From Vibrio sp. STUT-A11 (lineage in GTDB: Bacteria; Pseudomonadota; Gammaproteobacteria; Enterobacterales; Vibrionaceae), in assembly GCF_026000435.1 (NCBI RefSeq), contig NZ_AP026763.1:310001-374000 (forward strand): a stretch of 64,000 nucleotides of DNA, read 5' to 3'. Below the pieces are notes generated by a model, which worked only from the letters and a program-made list of their open reading frames with translations, had not been told where the DNA came from and searched no databases. The position numbers were made by a program, and so were the translations under genes. Every line of letters starts with the position of its first letter. Position 1 is the stretch's first letter. Of this stretch, positions 36,247-48,730 are shown piece after piece.

Positions 36247-38121
36247 ATGTCTTTTCAAAAGAATGAGTATTCACACAATAATAATGTGTCTGATGATAAT
36301 AACGGGCAAGGGGGAGTTCCTCCAATCGCTAGCCCGCTGAATGACCAACAATTTAGCTCACTCCAAAACACTGTCTCCGGGTTGTCTACACAGCAACTTG
36401 CGTGGGTCAGTGGTTACTTCTGGGGTTTGGCTCAAAATCAACCAAGTGCAGCTGCGACACCAATTACGCAAGCTGCAGCCGCGGTATCAGCAAAACCAGC
36501 AGGTAAACTGAGTATTATTTTTGCTTCTCAAACCGGTAACGCCAAAGGTGTTGCTGAAGCTTTAGAGCAAGAAGCAAAAGCAGAAGGAATTGCCGTTGAG
36601 CTATTTGATGCCAGCGATTACAAAGGCAAAAACCTCGCTAAAGAAACGCATGTCATTTTCGTTGCGTCTACTAATGGTGAAGGCGAAGCGCCAGATAATG
36701 CCATTGAGCTGCATGAGTTCTTGCAATCTAAGAAAGCGCCAAAACTGCCTAACCTTCAGTATGGTGTTATTGCACTTGGCGATTCTAGCTATGAATTCTT
36801 CTGTCAAACAGGTAAAGACTTCGATACGTACCTATCAAAATTGGGTGCCAAGCCTTTTATCGATCGTATCGACTGTGATGTTGACTACGAAGCACCTGCT
36901 GCCGAGTGGCGTAAGAATGCACTGGAGAAAGTGAAAGAAACACTTTCATCGGGTAACGAAGCTGAAGTTGTGCAACTTCCTGTTGGACAAGCAGCGGCAA
37001 CGCATTCGCAATACAACAAGCAGAACCCTTACACCGCGACACTGTTGACTAGCCAAAAGATCACTGGCCGTGACTCAGGTAAAGACGTTCGCCATATCGA
37101 AATCGATCTGGAAGATTCTGGTCTTACTTACCAACCTGGTGATGCGTTAGGTGTGTGGTATGAAAACAGTTCAGAACTTGCCAATGCAGTTCTTGGCAAA
37201 GTTGGCCTGTCAGGCGTTGAAACCGTAGAAGTCGATGGCGAGAGTCTGTCGATTCATAGCGCTTTGGTGAGCAAATTCGAAATCACGACGTCTAACCCTC
37301 AACTGGTCACCAAGTTTGCTGAGCTGTCTGGTAGCAAGAAGCTACAAAAGCTGGTTGAAGATAAAGACAAGCTACGCGAGTACTCTGCAAGCACGCAAAT
37401 CGTTGATGTGCTGGCAGAGAAGAAAACTAAGCTAACGGCTGATGAACTGGTTGGTTTACTACGTCGTCTGACTCCTCGTCTTTACTCGATTGCTTCAAGC
37501 CAGGCTGAAGTGGATGAAGAAGTACACTTGACGGTTGGTTTGGTCGAGTACGATCACAACGAAGAGAAACGTTATGGTGGCGCTTCTGGCTTCTTGGCAC
37601 AACGCTTAGAAGAAGGTGGTGAAGTTAAAGTGTTTATCGAACACAACAACAACTTCAAACTGCCTGAAGACGACAATACACCAATCATCATGGTAGGTCC
37701 GGGCACGGGTATTGCTCCATTCCGTAGCTTTATTCAAGAGCGTGAAAACCGTGATGCAGAAGGTAAAAACTGGTTGTTCTTTGGCGACCGCACATTCACT
37801 CAAGATTTCTTGTACCAAGTTGAATGGCAAAAATACCTTAAGTCAGGTGCACTAAGCCGTCTGGATGTAGCATTTAGCCGTGACCAGGTAGAAAAGGTTT
37901 ATGTACAACACCGTATTCTAGAAAACGCTGAGCAAGTTTGGCAGTGGATTCAAGAAGGCGCTTACATCTATGTCTGTGGTGACGCCACTCGCATGGCAAA
38001 AGATGTTCATGACGCACTTGTCATTGTCGCTGAGCAAGAAGGTAAACTGGCTCGCGATGAAGCAGAACAATTTATTAATGACTTACGTAAAGCGAAACGT
38101 TATCAGAGGGATGTGTACTAA
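36247..38121 (+). CDS. cysJ: Sulfite reductase (NADPH) flavoprotein alpha subunit
   Basis: Passes electrons from NADPH through FAD and FMN to CysI for reduction of sulfite to sulfide. Domains in order: FMN flavodoxin (SQTGNAKGVAEAL, about residue 95 on), an FAD-binding connecting domain (RLYSIASSQ), and an NADPH-binding ferredoxin-reductase domain (GPGTGIAPFRSF). It ends RYQRDVY as expected. Two starts are possible: ATG 36226 or ATG 36247 (MSFQKNEYSH); neither has a perfect ribosome site. I prefer 36247, giving 624 residues. The stop overlaps the cysI start by one base. Confidence 0.95.
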   Translation: MSFQKNEYSHNNNVSDDNNGQGGVPPIASPLNDQQFSSLQNTVSGLSTQQLAWVSGYFWGLAQNQPSAAATPITQAAAAVSAKPAGKLSIIFASQTGNAKGVAEALEQEAKAEGIAVELFDASDYKGKNLAKETHVIFVASTNGEGEAPDNAIELHEFLQSKKAPKLPNLQYGVIALGDSSYEFFCQTGKDFDTYLSKLGAKPFIDRIDCDVDYEAPAAEWRKNALEKVKETLSSGNEAEVVQLPVGQAAATHSQYNKQNPYTATLLTSQKITGRDSGKDVRHIEIDLEDSGLTYQPGDALGVWYENSSELANAVLGKVGLSGVETVEVDGESLSIHSALVSKFEITTSNPQLVTKFAELSGSKKLQKLVEDKDKLREYSASTQIVDVLAEKKTKLTADELVGLLRRLTPRLYSIASSQAEVDEEVHLTVGLVEYDHNEEKRYGGASGFLAQRLEEGGEVKVFIEHNNNFKLPEDDNTPIIMVGPGTGIAPFRSFIQERENRDAEGKNWLFFGDRTFTQDFLYQVEWQKYLKSGALSRLDVAFSRDQVEKVYVQHRILENAEQVWQWIQEGAYIYVCGDATRMAKDVHDALVIVAEQEGKLARDEAEQFINDLRKAKRYQRDVY

Positions 38122-39857
38122 TGACTTTTTCGACTGAGAATAATAAGCAGGTTGTATTAGGCGAAGAGCTAGGGCCACTATCTGATAACGAGCGCCTGAA
38201 AAGAGAAAGCAACTTATTACGTGGCACCATTGAGCAAGACCTACAGGATCGTATTACTGGCGGCTTTACCGCAGACAACTTCCAGTTAATTCGTTTCCAC
38301 GGCATGTATCAGCAAGATGATCGCGATATCCGTAACGAGCGTACTAAGCAAAAGCTTGAGCCTCTGCATAACGTGATGCTTCGTGCTCGTATGCCTGGTG
38401 GTATTATTAACCCAACGCAGTGGTTAGCGATTGATAAGTTTGCAACCGAGCATTCTTTATATGGAAGTATTCGTCTGACGACGCGTCAAACGTTCCAGTT
38501 CCATGGTGTACTTAAGCCAAACATCAAGTTAATGCACCAAACGTTGAACAGCATTGGTATCGATTCAATCGCAACGGCAGGTGATGTTAACCGTAACGTA
38601 CTGTGTACCACGAACCCGGTAGAGTCTGAACTACACCAGGAAGCATACGAGTGGGCGAAGAAGATCAGTGAGCATCTTCTACCAAAAACGCGTGCGTATG
38701 CTGAAATTTGGTTGGATGGTGAGAAAGTCGAATCAACAGAAGAAGACGAGCCGATTCTGGGTAAAAATTACTTACCACGTAAGTTCAAAACGACCGTTGT
38801 GATCCCACCGCAAAATGATGTGGATGTACACGCAAACGACCTGAACTTCGTTGCGATTGCAGATAACGGCAAGCTGGTTGGTTTCAACGTACTTGTTGGT
38901 GGTGGTCTGGCAATGACGCATGGCGATACGTCAACTTACGCTCGCCGTGCCGACGACTTTGGTTTTGTCCCTCTAGAAAAGACACTCGATGTTGCCGCTG
39001 CAGTTGTAACGACTCAGCGTGACTGGGGTAACCGTTCAAACCGTAAGAACGCGAAAACTAAGTACACACTAGATCGTGTTGGTATTGACGTCTTTAAAGC
39101 GGAAGTAGAAAAACGTGCGGGCATTCAGTTTGAAGAAAGCCGCCCATACGAGTTTACCGAACGTGGTGACCGAATTGGTTGGGTAGAAGGCATTGATGGT
39201 AAGCACCACTTGGCGCTGTTCATCGAGAATGGCCGACTGCTTGATTACCCAGGTAAGCCACTAAAAACAGGCGTAGCTGAAATCGCGAAAATTCACAAAG
39301 GTGATTTCCGCATGACAGCGAACCAAAACCTGATTGTTGCGGGCGTACCTGCTGACCAAAAAGAGCTAATTGAGAAGATCGCTCGTGAGCATGGCCTGGT
39401 TGATGATAGCGTCAGTGAACAGCGTAAAAACTCAATGGCATGTGTGGCATTCCCGACTTGTCCGCTTGCCATGGCTGAAGCTGAACGTTTCCTACCTCAG
39501 TTTGTTACTGATGTAGAAGGTATTCTGGAAAAACACGGTTTACCTGAAGAAGACAACATCATCCTGCGTGTCACTGGTTGCCCTAACGGTTGTGGCCGTG
39601 CAATGCTGGCTGAAATTGGTTTAGTAGGTAAAGCGCCGGGTCGTTACAACCTTCACTTGGGTGGTAACCGAGCGGGTACACGTATTCCGAAGATGTATAA
39701 AGAGAACATCACTGACAAACAGATACTAGAAGAGATTGATCAGCTTGTAGGTCGTTGGGCCACAGAGCGTGAAACTGGCGAAGGATTTGGTGATTTTGCA
39801 ATCCGCGCTGGCATCATTCAAGAAGTCAAAGTATCTAAGAGGGACTTGCATGCTTGA
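38121..39857 (+). CDS. cysI: Sulfite reductase (NADPH) hemoprotein beta subunit
   Basis: Reduces sulfite to sulfide with six electrons on a coupled siroheme and [4Fe-4S] centre. The 578-residue product carries the cluster cysteines in CVAFPTCPLA and TGCPNGCGRAM near the C terminus. The repeat core includes RLTTRQTFQFHG. It is translationally coupled to cysJ (TAATG overlap). Confidence 0.97.
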   Translation: MTFSTENNKQVVLGEELGPLSDNERLKRESNLLRGTIEQDLQDRITGGFTADNFQLIRFHGMYQQDDRDIRNERTKQKLEPLHNVMLRARMPGGIINPTQWLAIDKFATEHSLYGSIRLTTRQTFQFHGVLKPNIKLMHQTLNSIGIDSIATAGDVNRNVLCTTNPVESELHQEAYEWAKKISEHLLPKTRAYAEIWLDGEKVESTEEDEPILGKNYLPRKFKTTVVIPPQNDVDVHANDLNFVAIADNGKLVGFNVLVGGGLAMTHGDTSTYARRADDFGFVPLEKTLDVAAAVVTTQRDWGNRSNRKNAKTKYTLDRVGIDVFKAEVEKRAGIQFEESRPYEFTERGDRIGWVEGIDGKHHLALFIENGRLLDYPGKPLKTGVAEIAKIHKGDFRMTANQNLIVAGVPADQKELIEKIAREHGLVDDSVSEQRKNSMACVAFPTCPLAMAEAERFLPQFVTDVEGILEKHGLPEEDNIILRVTGCPNGCGRAMLAEIGLVGKAPGRYNLHLGGNRAGTRIPKMYKENITDKQILEEIDQLVGRWATERETGEGFGDFAIRAGIIQEVKVSKRDLHA

Positions 39858-40629
39858 TTCTGTAGCTTCCAAACCGGAGCTGGCAGAGTTGCTGACATTA
39901 ACGAAGACGGAGCAAATCCTCCGTCTTGCTCAAATCAATGTCGAACTTGAACAGCTTTCGGCACAAGAGCGAGTTAAATGGGCTTTGGAAAACCTAGATG
40001 GAGAGTTTGCCGTTTCGTCTAGTTTTGGCATCCAAGCCGCAGTAATGCTTCATCTTGTGACTCAAGAAAAACCAGGCATCCCAATTATCCTGACGGATAC
40101 CGGGTATTTGTTTGCTGAAACCTATCGCTTTATTGATGAGTTAACAGAGCAACTGAACCTCAATCTAAAAGTTTACCGAGCAGCAGAAAGTGCTCATTGG
40201 CAAGAAGCCCGTTACGGTAAATTATGGGAACAAGGCGTTGAGGGGATCGAGAAGTACAACAAATTAAATAAAGTTGAACCAATGCGTCGTGCATTGAAAG
40301 AGCTGAATGTTGGCACTTGGTTTTCGGGCCTGCGTAGAGAGCAAAGTAATTCTCGAGCGGGGTTACCGATACTATCAATTCAAAATGGCGTATTTAAGTT
40401 TTTGCCGGTAATCGATTGGACGAATAAAGATGTCCACTATTACTTAGAGCAACACGGACTGAAATACCATCCACTTTGGGATGAAGGATACCTTTCTGTA
40501 GGTGACACGCATACGACTCAGAAGTGGGAGCCGGGAATGTCAGAGGAAGAAACTCGATTCTTTGGTTTGAAGCGTGAATGTGGCCTTCATGAAGATGATG
40601 GTTCTGAACAAGATGGTTCAGGTATATAA
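39850..40629 (+). CDS. cysH: Phosphoadenylyl-sulfate (PAPS) reductase
   Basis: Reduces PAPS to sulfite with thioredoxin. The 259-residue protein has FAVSSSFGIQAAVMLH near the nucleotide site and the catalytic cysteine in KRECGLHED close to the C terminus. Only the single active-site cysteine of the PAPS-specific class is seen; the extra iron-sulfur cysteine pairs of APS reductases are absent. It overlaps cysI by eight bases, completing cysJIH. Confidence 0.96.
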   Translation: MLDSVASKPELAELLTLTKTEQILRLAQINVELEQLSAQERVKWALENLDGEFAVSSSFGIQAAVMLHLVTQEKPGIPIILTDTGYLFAETYRFIDELTEQLNLNLKVYRAAESAHWQEARYGKLWEQGVEGIEKYNKLNKVEPMRRALKELNVGTWFSGLRREQSNSRAGLPILSIQNGVFKFLPVIDWTNKDVHYYLEQHGLKYHPLWDEGYLSVGDTHTTQKWEPGMSEEETRFFGLKRECGLHEDDGSEQDGSGI

Positions 40630-40674
40630 CAAGAGTTAGGAATTGGTTTCCTTACATTCTTATATAAAGAGAGC

Positions 40675-40705
40675 GAGAGCGGCCGTTTAGCCGCTCTCTT
40701 TTTAT
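40675..40705 (+). terminator. Terminator of cysJIH
   Basis: GAGAGCGGC-CGTTTA-GCCGCTCTC followed by a T-run. Confidence 0.92.
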
Positions 40706-40857
40706 TTCTATAACTAAAAAGCTGCAGTCAAAACAGGCATTTTAGGATAACTCTGTGGATAACCTGTTCGGTTTCTAGGGGTAAAGTTGGATAAATGAAG
40801 CTTTGAATGAAAAGTCATCATTTAGCTATTGTTTTTGCATTTTTTGTAAAATAACGC

Positions 40858-40885
40858 TTGCCAACGTGAACGCGATCTCTATAAT
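40858..40885 (+). promoter_or_regulatory. rRNA operon promoter P1
   Basis: TTGCCA, 16 bases, TATAAT, then a GC-rich discriminator (GCCACC) typical of ppGpp-controlled rRNA promoters. An AT-rich UP-like element (ATTTTTTGTAAAATAA) lies just upstream. Transcription should begin near 40893. Confidence 0.8.
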
Positions 40886-41007
40886 GCCACCTCGTCGACA
40901 GGGCAAGCGCTCATAAGGGTTCAAGCAAAGTCGGCAAGGTCAAAAAGAAAAGCGAAATAGTTAATTGCCTTTACTTTTAAAAAGTAAAATAAAAAGCAAA
41001 AAAGTGT

Positions 41008-41035
41008 TTGACACAGAAAATTATCTCGCTAAAAT
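41008..41035 (+). promoter_or_regulatory. rRNA operon promoter P2
   Basis: TTGACA, 16 bases, TAAAAT, then discriminator GGCCGCC. A long A/T-rich tract (about 40970-41005) precedes it. The spacing of about 150 bases from P1 is usual for tandem rrn promoters. Confidence 0.75.
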
Positions 41036-41075
41036 GGCCGCCTCTTCCGAAGTGATGCAAGTCGCAAAGAAGAGT

Positions 41076-41130
41076 TGCTCTTTAAAAATAAGAACCTATC
41101 AATCTGTGTGGGCACTCGTTGATGATAATC
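41076..41130 (+). promoter_or_regulatory. rRNA leader: boxA antiterminator and 16S processing-stem 5' arm
   Basis: TGCTCTTTAAAA (41076-41087) is a boxA. The segment 41099-41130 (starting TCAATCTGTGTGG) is complementary, with few mismatches, to 42820-42850 after the 16S gene. Together they form the RNase III stem that loops out pre-16S. Confidence 0.75.
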
Positions 41131-41260
41131 CAATTAGAAGCTTAGGCTTCAAATTAGGTTTCAATGAAACGAAGTGACCATTGAATCGAAAGATTCAGCA
41201 CAGTCAATTCAAACATTACTTTATGTAATGTTCAGTATTCATTGAGCCAAACAAAACTTT

Positions 41261-42813
<1,553 letters not shown>

Positions 42814-43160
42814 TACGATGATTATCGTGATGAGTGTCCACACAGATTGATAGTTCACAAGCGCAAGCTTGTAGCTAACATAGCTCTTTAACAATTTGGA
42901 AAGCTGACAAAGTAATCCTTGTCTTTAAATAGATAGGAGATTACTTGTAAAGTTCTCAAAGTATTCATGTATTTGAATACAACTAAAAACACATTCAAGT
43001 GTTCTTGGGTTTTGCGAAAGCAAAACATATTTGAGTCCGGCAAAATCGAAAGCTATCTCGCTCATTCAAATAATGAGATAGCAACTTTGGTTGTTTGACC
43101 GTTTGATTTCACTTTTTAAAGTGAAGACAAAATGCAATTCGAAACTCCTTCGGGTTGTAT
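42814..43160 (+). other. 16S-23S spacer without tRNA
   Basis: The 347-base spacer holds the 3' arm of the 16S processing stem (42820-42850), a boxB-like hairpin (ACAAGC-GCAA-GCTTGT, near 42857-42872) and boxA TAGCTCTTTAACA (42881-42893). The 5' arm of the 23S stem precedes 43161. I could not fold any tRNA in it, so this is a tRNA-less spacer type. Confidence 0.8.
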
Positions 43161-46050
<2,890 letters not shown>

Positions 46051-46158
46051 ACAACACCCAAGGGGTTTTGATGGACTCAATGAAAGAACATTGAATGTGT
46101 AAAAACGAGAATTAACAACAGCTTTCCAAGTTTTCTCTAGAAATAGAGAGTAAGAATT

Positions 46159-46278
46159 TGCTTGGCGACCATAGCGTTTTGGACCCACCTGACTTCCATT
46201 CCGAACTCAGAAGTGAAACGAAATAGCGCCGATGGTAGTGTGGGGTTTCCCCATGTGAGAGTAGGACATCGCCAGGCT
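46159..46278 (+). rRNA. rrf: 5S ribosomal RNA
   Basis: 120 bases beginning TGCTTGGCGACCATAGCG and ending CATCGCCAGGCT. The ends pair, and the core includes CCGAACTCAGAAGTGAAACG. Confidence 0.97.
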
Positions 46279-46371
46279 CGCTTCCTTGTTTTCAGGTTTT
46301 TAAAAATCTGAAGGCAAAACTAAATAAAGCATCTAGAGATTAAGACTTTATTTAGTAAAAGATACCACTGC

Positions 46372-46448
46372 GGAGTGGTAGTTCAGTTGGTTAGAATACC
46401 GGCCTGTCACGCCGGGGGTCGCGGGTTCGAGTCCCGTCCACTCCGCCA
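46372..46448 (+). tRNA. tRNA-Asp (GTC)
   Basis: A 77-base gene with encoded CCA. The acceptor stem GGAGTGG pairs with CCACTCC, the anticodon loop is CTGTCAC with GTC, and the T arm is GCGGGTTCGAGTCCCGT. It lies 93 bases after 5S and before the operon terminator, so it is part of the rRNA transcript, as for tRNA-Asp in several E. coli rrn operons. Confidence 0.97.
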
Positions 46449-46455
46449 CTTATTG

Positions 46456-46487
46456 AAGCCTCAGTCGAAAGACTGGGGCTTTTTTAC
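46456..46487 (+). terminator. Terminator of the rRNA operon
   Basis: AAGCCTCAGTC-GAAA-GACTGGGGCTT followed by T-run. It lies directly after tRNA-Asp. Confidence 0.88.
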
Positions 46488-46508
46488 GTTTGGGGAAAAT
46501 ACTACTAC

Positions 46509-46598
46509 GAAGCGGCAGTTCAGTTGGTTAGCTGTTTGTTTTAAAAAAGCGGCCTGTCACGCCGGGGGGCGCGGGTTCGAGTCCCGTCCACTCCGCCA
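46509..46598 (+). pseudogene. Degenerate second copy of tRNA-Asp
   Basis: Aligned with the intact gene, this copy keeps the anticodon arm (GGCCTGTCACGCC), the T arm and the 3' acceptor strand with CCA. Its 5' acceptor strand is changed (GAAGCGG against GGAGTGG). The six-base segment AATACC after the D loop is replaced by about 19 bases (CTGTTTGTTTTAAAAAAGC). The insertion destroys the D-arm junction, so it is unlikely to be a functional tRNA. It lies after the rrn terminator and ends just before a repeat element. Confidence 0.8.
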
Positions 46599-46602
46599 CT
46601 TA

Positions 46603-46771
46603 TACCAATCCGGAAAATTAACAGGTCAGGGAACAGGGTTCGATAAACAAACTCTATTTGCCATGGATGGCAAATCGAAGCCCCATGGATGGGTTCATGC
46701 GTGTTTGTGTTCGATGCCTGTTTTCTGGTTCTCTATAATTAAGTATGACCATTTTCTTACTTAGGTTGGTA
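46603..46771. repeat. MITE-like repeat, copy 1
   Basis: About 169 bases with ends TA-CCAATCC and GGTTGG-TA. A second, diverged copy lies at 47043-47230, in the same orientation. Shared blocks include AGGGAACAGGGTTCGATAAA and TGCCTGTTTTCTGGTTCTCT. Terminal inverted repeats next to TA suggest mobilisation by an IS630/Tc1-type transposase. It contains no convincing gene. Confidence 0.75.
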
Positions 46772-47042
46772 TGAGATGACTCTGCTTTTATTCTCCACAA
46801 ATCGATTCCAAGCAGTACAAATACTATCAACAATGTCTTCATAGCTATCAAAGCATCGGTTGGCTAGTTCATTCTGTCGCAACCAACTCCAGACTTGCTC
46901 TATTGGATTGAGCTCTGTGAATACGGTGGGATATGGAGAATGGTTACGTTTGAGTACTCTTTTCCTAGATAGCTTTGGTGCCAGCTCGCTTGATCCATGA
47001 TGATGACAGAATGTTTTCCCATGGGTGTAGCATCAGAGATAA
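46772..47042 (-). pseudogene. IS630-family transposase remnant (C-terminal part, frameshifted)
   Basis: Read leftwards from 47042, the frame gives SDATPMGKHSVIIMDQASWH and then LHIPPYS. After a one-base deletion near 46913-46918 the other frame continues ELNPIEQVWSWLRQNELAN and runs to RVIS at the repeat boundary. D-Q-A-S-W-H and PPYS-ELNPIE are DDE motifs of IS630 transposases. The N-terminal half is missing, cut by repeat copy 2, and copy 1 may also trim the C terminus. Confidence 0.8.
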
Positions 47043-47230
47043 TACCAATTTGGAAAATTAACTATTCAGGGAACAGGGTTCGATAAACAAACTCTATTTG
47101 TCATGGATGGCAAATAGAAGCCCCTTGGATGCGTTCTTATAAACATACGGTGCGTGTTTGCGTTTGTGTTTGATGCCTGTTTTCTGGTTCTCTATCATTA
47201 AGTATGACCACTTTCTTGCTTAGGCTGGTA
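47043..47230. repeat. MITE-like repeat, copy 2
   Basis: About 188 bases with ends TA-CCAATTTGG and AGGCTGG-TA, mostly matching copy 1. It carries an extra stretch (about 20 bases, around TCTTATAAACATACGGTGCG) in the middle. It interrupts the IS630 transposase remnant. Confidence 0.75.
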
Positions 47231-47274
47231 AAGGTGCGCACATATTAAAAAAAGCAGCCGATGGCTAATGCCAG

Positions 47275-48603
47275 TCAGTTAAGCTGACTGGCATTCTTTT
47301 TATTAGGGTATTTTCTGACTTTTGCTTTGACGGCCCTCGGGTATATCCGATCTTCTCGTTTGATAGGCAATACATGGTGAGAGGTCTCTTCTATCAAGTG
47401 AGTGATCCTCTTTGGTATCGTTCCTGCTGATTCTAGCCAGAAGCCATGGATTAGATGAATAATGGCGTGAGCACAAGTCGTGAAACTCAGTTGGTTTGGA
47501 TATAAACCAGGTATGCTGGAGGCCATGTTAACCATCTGATACCTCAGTATATTGTAGGCTAAAAGCAGTCCCCATAACTCTTGGCGAACCATCTCTGGCT
47601 TTTTACTTCTTAGTGTAAATTCATTTTTAAGAAGCGCTGATTTCATTTCTCTGTAACCTACCTCTATCTCCCAACGATGGCTATACAAGTCCGTTATTTC
47701 TGAACTTGGGTAACGCATTGCGTCTGTCATGGATGTGAAGATATTGACCTCTTTCCCTTTGATTGTTCGAGTTATCAGTCGTACTTGTATGGCTTCTGGT
47801 AGGTCTGGGAACTTTTTCCTGGCTTGAGGGTTAGATTTCAACTCAACAAGCTTGTCGTTTCTTCCAAGTTTACTTATTACCGTGTATTGAGTCCCTTTTC
47901 TCATGGGGATCATCCAGTGACGCTCGCGACCAGTGCAAGCCCAGCGATTCAACAGACCAAGCGAGAAAAAGCCTCTATCGAACATCGTTAAACTATTGTC
48001 TGGAGTGGTTTCGATTAGGTTTTCTGCCAGCTTCATTTCATTCGTTTTATAGCTATCGAAAGCACTAGCAATAAGCATATGACTGGTCACTTCCATCTGA
48101 CATACCATGCGAACTTGAGGAAAGCTCGCGTCGCCATTCTGATTTGAAGGGGCTTTGAAGGCCTGTCGATTTTCATCACTATCCGGCGTTCTCCAAAGCA
48201 CACCATCGACGGCAAGCAACTTCAACCCTGACCATGTGGGGTGTTGTGCCTCTTGATTCCAAAGCCTTTGACTCTGATGAAAAACTTGCTTTACCGCTTC
48301 ATCTCCTAGTCGTTGTCTAGCTTGAACAATAGCGCTTGGGGCTACCAACGATTTCTTACCTGGTAGCATCAGTTGGGCTTTTGACACAATGCTCCATAAA
48401 GGCTCTTGTCGATACAAAGACATGGCAATCACAGACCAGACAGCCATATCAAGGGGGATTCGACGCTTACGAATAGTTGCTACACCAGTAGTTTCAAGGC
48501 ATTGGTTAATAAAATCGGGGGAGAGAATATCACTTAGCTTTCCCAGCTGTTCAGTGTTTGGTGCATAGCGATTAGCAAGTGATAAGGCTGTAGTTAATTG
48601 CAA
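47275..48603 (-). CDS. IS4-family transposase
   Basis: A 442-residue DDE transposase. Catalytic positions are visible as LLAVDGVLWR (first Asp), LTMFDRGFFS (second Asp) and YSHRWEIEVGYREMK, which fits the IS4 signature Y-(2)-R-(3)-E-(6)-K. The start used is a TTG at 48603 (MQLTTALSLANRY) with no good ribosome site; the frame is open upstream without ATG or GTG. The stop lies in the left-end hairpin. It looks complete and could be active. Confidence 0.9.
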   Translation of the reverse strand: MQLTTALSLANRYAPNTEQLGKLSDILSPDFINQCLETTGVATIRKRRIPLDMAVWSVIAMSLYRQEPLWSIVSKAQLMLPGKKSLVAPSAIVQARQRLGDEAVKQVFHQSQRLWNQEAQHPTWSGLKLLAVDGVLWRTPDSDENRQAFKAPSNQNGDASFPQVRMVCQMEVTSHMLIASAFDSYKTNEMKLAENLIETTPDNSLTMFDRGFFSLGLLNRWACTGRERHWMIPMRKGTQYTVISKLGRNDKLVELKSNPQARKKFPDLPEAIQVRLITRTIKGKEVNIFTSMTDAMRYPSSEITDLYSHRWEIEVGYREMKSALLKNEFTLRSKKPEMVRQELWGLLLAYNILRYQMVNMASSIPGLYPNQLSFTTCAHAIIHLIHGFWLESAGTIPKRITHLIEETSHHVLPIKREDRIYPRAVKAKVRKYPNKKNASQLN

Positions 48604-48636
48604 AAGAAAAAGCTCTAAGATTGAATTCTTAGAGCC
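48604..48636 (-). terminator. Hairpin plus U-run directly before the IS4 transposase start
   Basis: Read leftwards, GCTCTAAGA and TCTTAGAGC form a nine-base stem with a six-base loop, followed by TTTTTCTTTT that runs into the start codon. This can stop transcripts entering from the antiporter side, a safeguard known for IS10/IS50-type elements. Confidence 0.6.
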
Positions 48637-48730
48637 TTTATAAACGAGTTGGAGGATCGTTCAACCGATCATTTATTGCTTAACTGATCGGCATTAAGCC
48701 GATGGCTGCTTTTTGAGTAATGAGTGACAG

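Larger units (their letters stand above)
47248..48714. mobile_element. IS4-family insertion sequence
   Basis: About 1.47 kb bounded by imperfect inverted repeats. The left end reads AAAAGCAGCCGATGGCTAATG; the right end, complemented, reads AAAAGCAGCCATCGGCTTAATG. Both continue to a shared CAGTTAAGC. The single transposase gene is intact. I cannot see a clear target-site duplication, so exact ends are uncertain. It lies 17 bases beyond the antiporter stop codon and 20 bases from MITE copy 2. Confidence 0.85.

Noticed and set aside
42814..43160. Search for tRNA-Glu, -Ala or -Ile in the 16S-23S spacer
   Set aside because: No cloverleaf or T-arm GGTTCGA sequence is present; only processing and antitermination signals.
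46375..46764. 129-codon plus-strand ORF beginning MVVQLVRIPACHAGGRGF
   Set aside because: It translates tRNA-Asp and its degenerate copy; the ACHAGGRGFESRPLRH string is the usual read-through of this tRNA.
46654..46851. 65-codon minus-strand ORF over repeat copy 1 and the transposase remnant
   Set aside because: Most of it is repeat sequence joined to an out-of-frame piece of the dead transposase.
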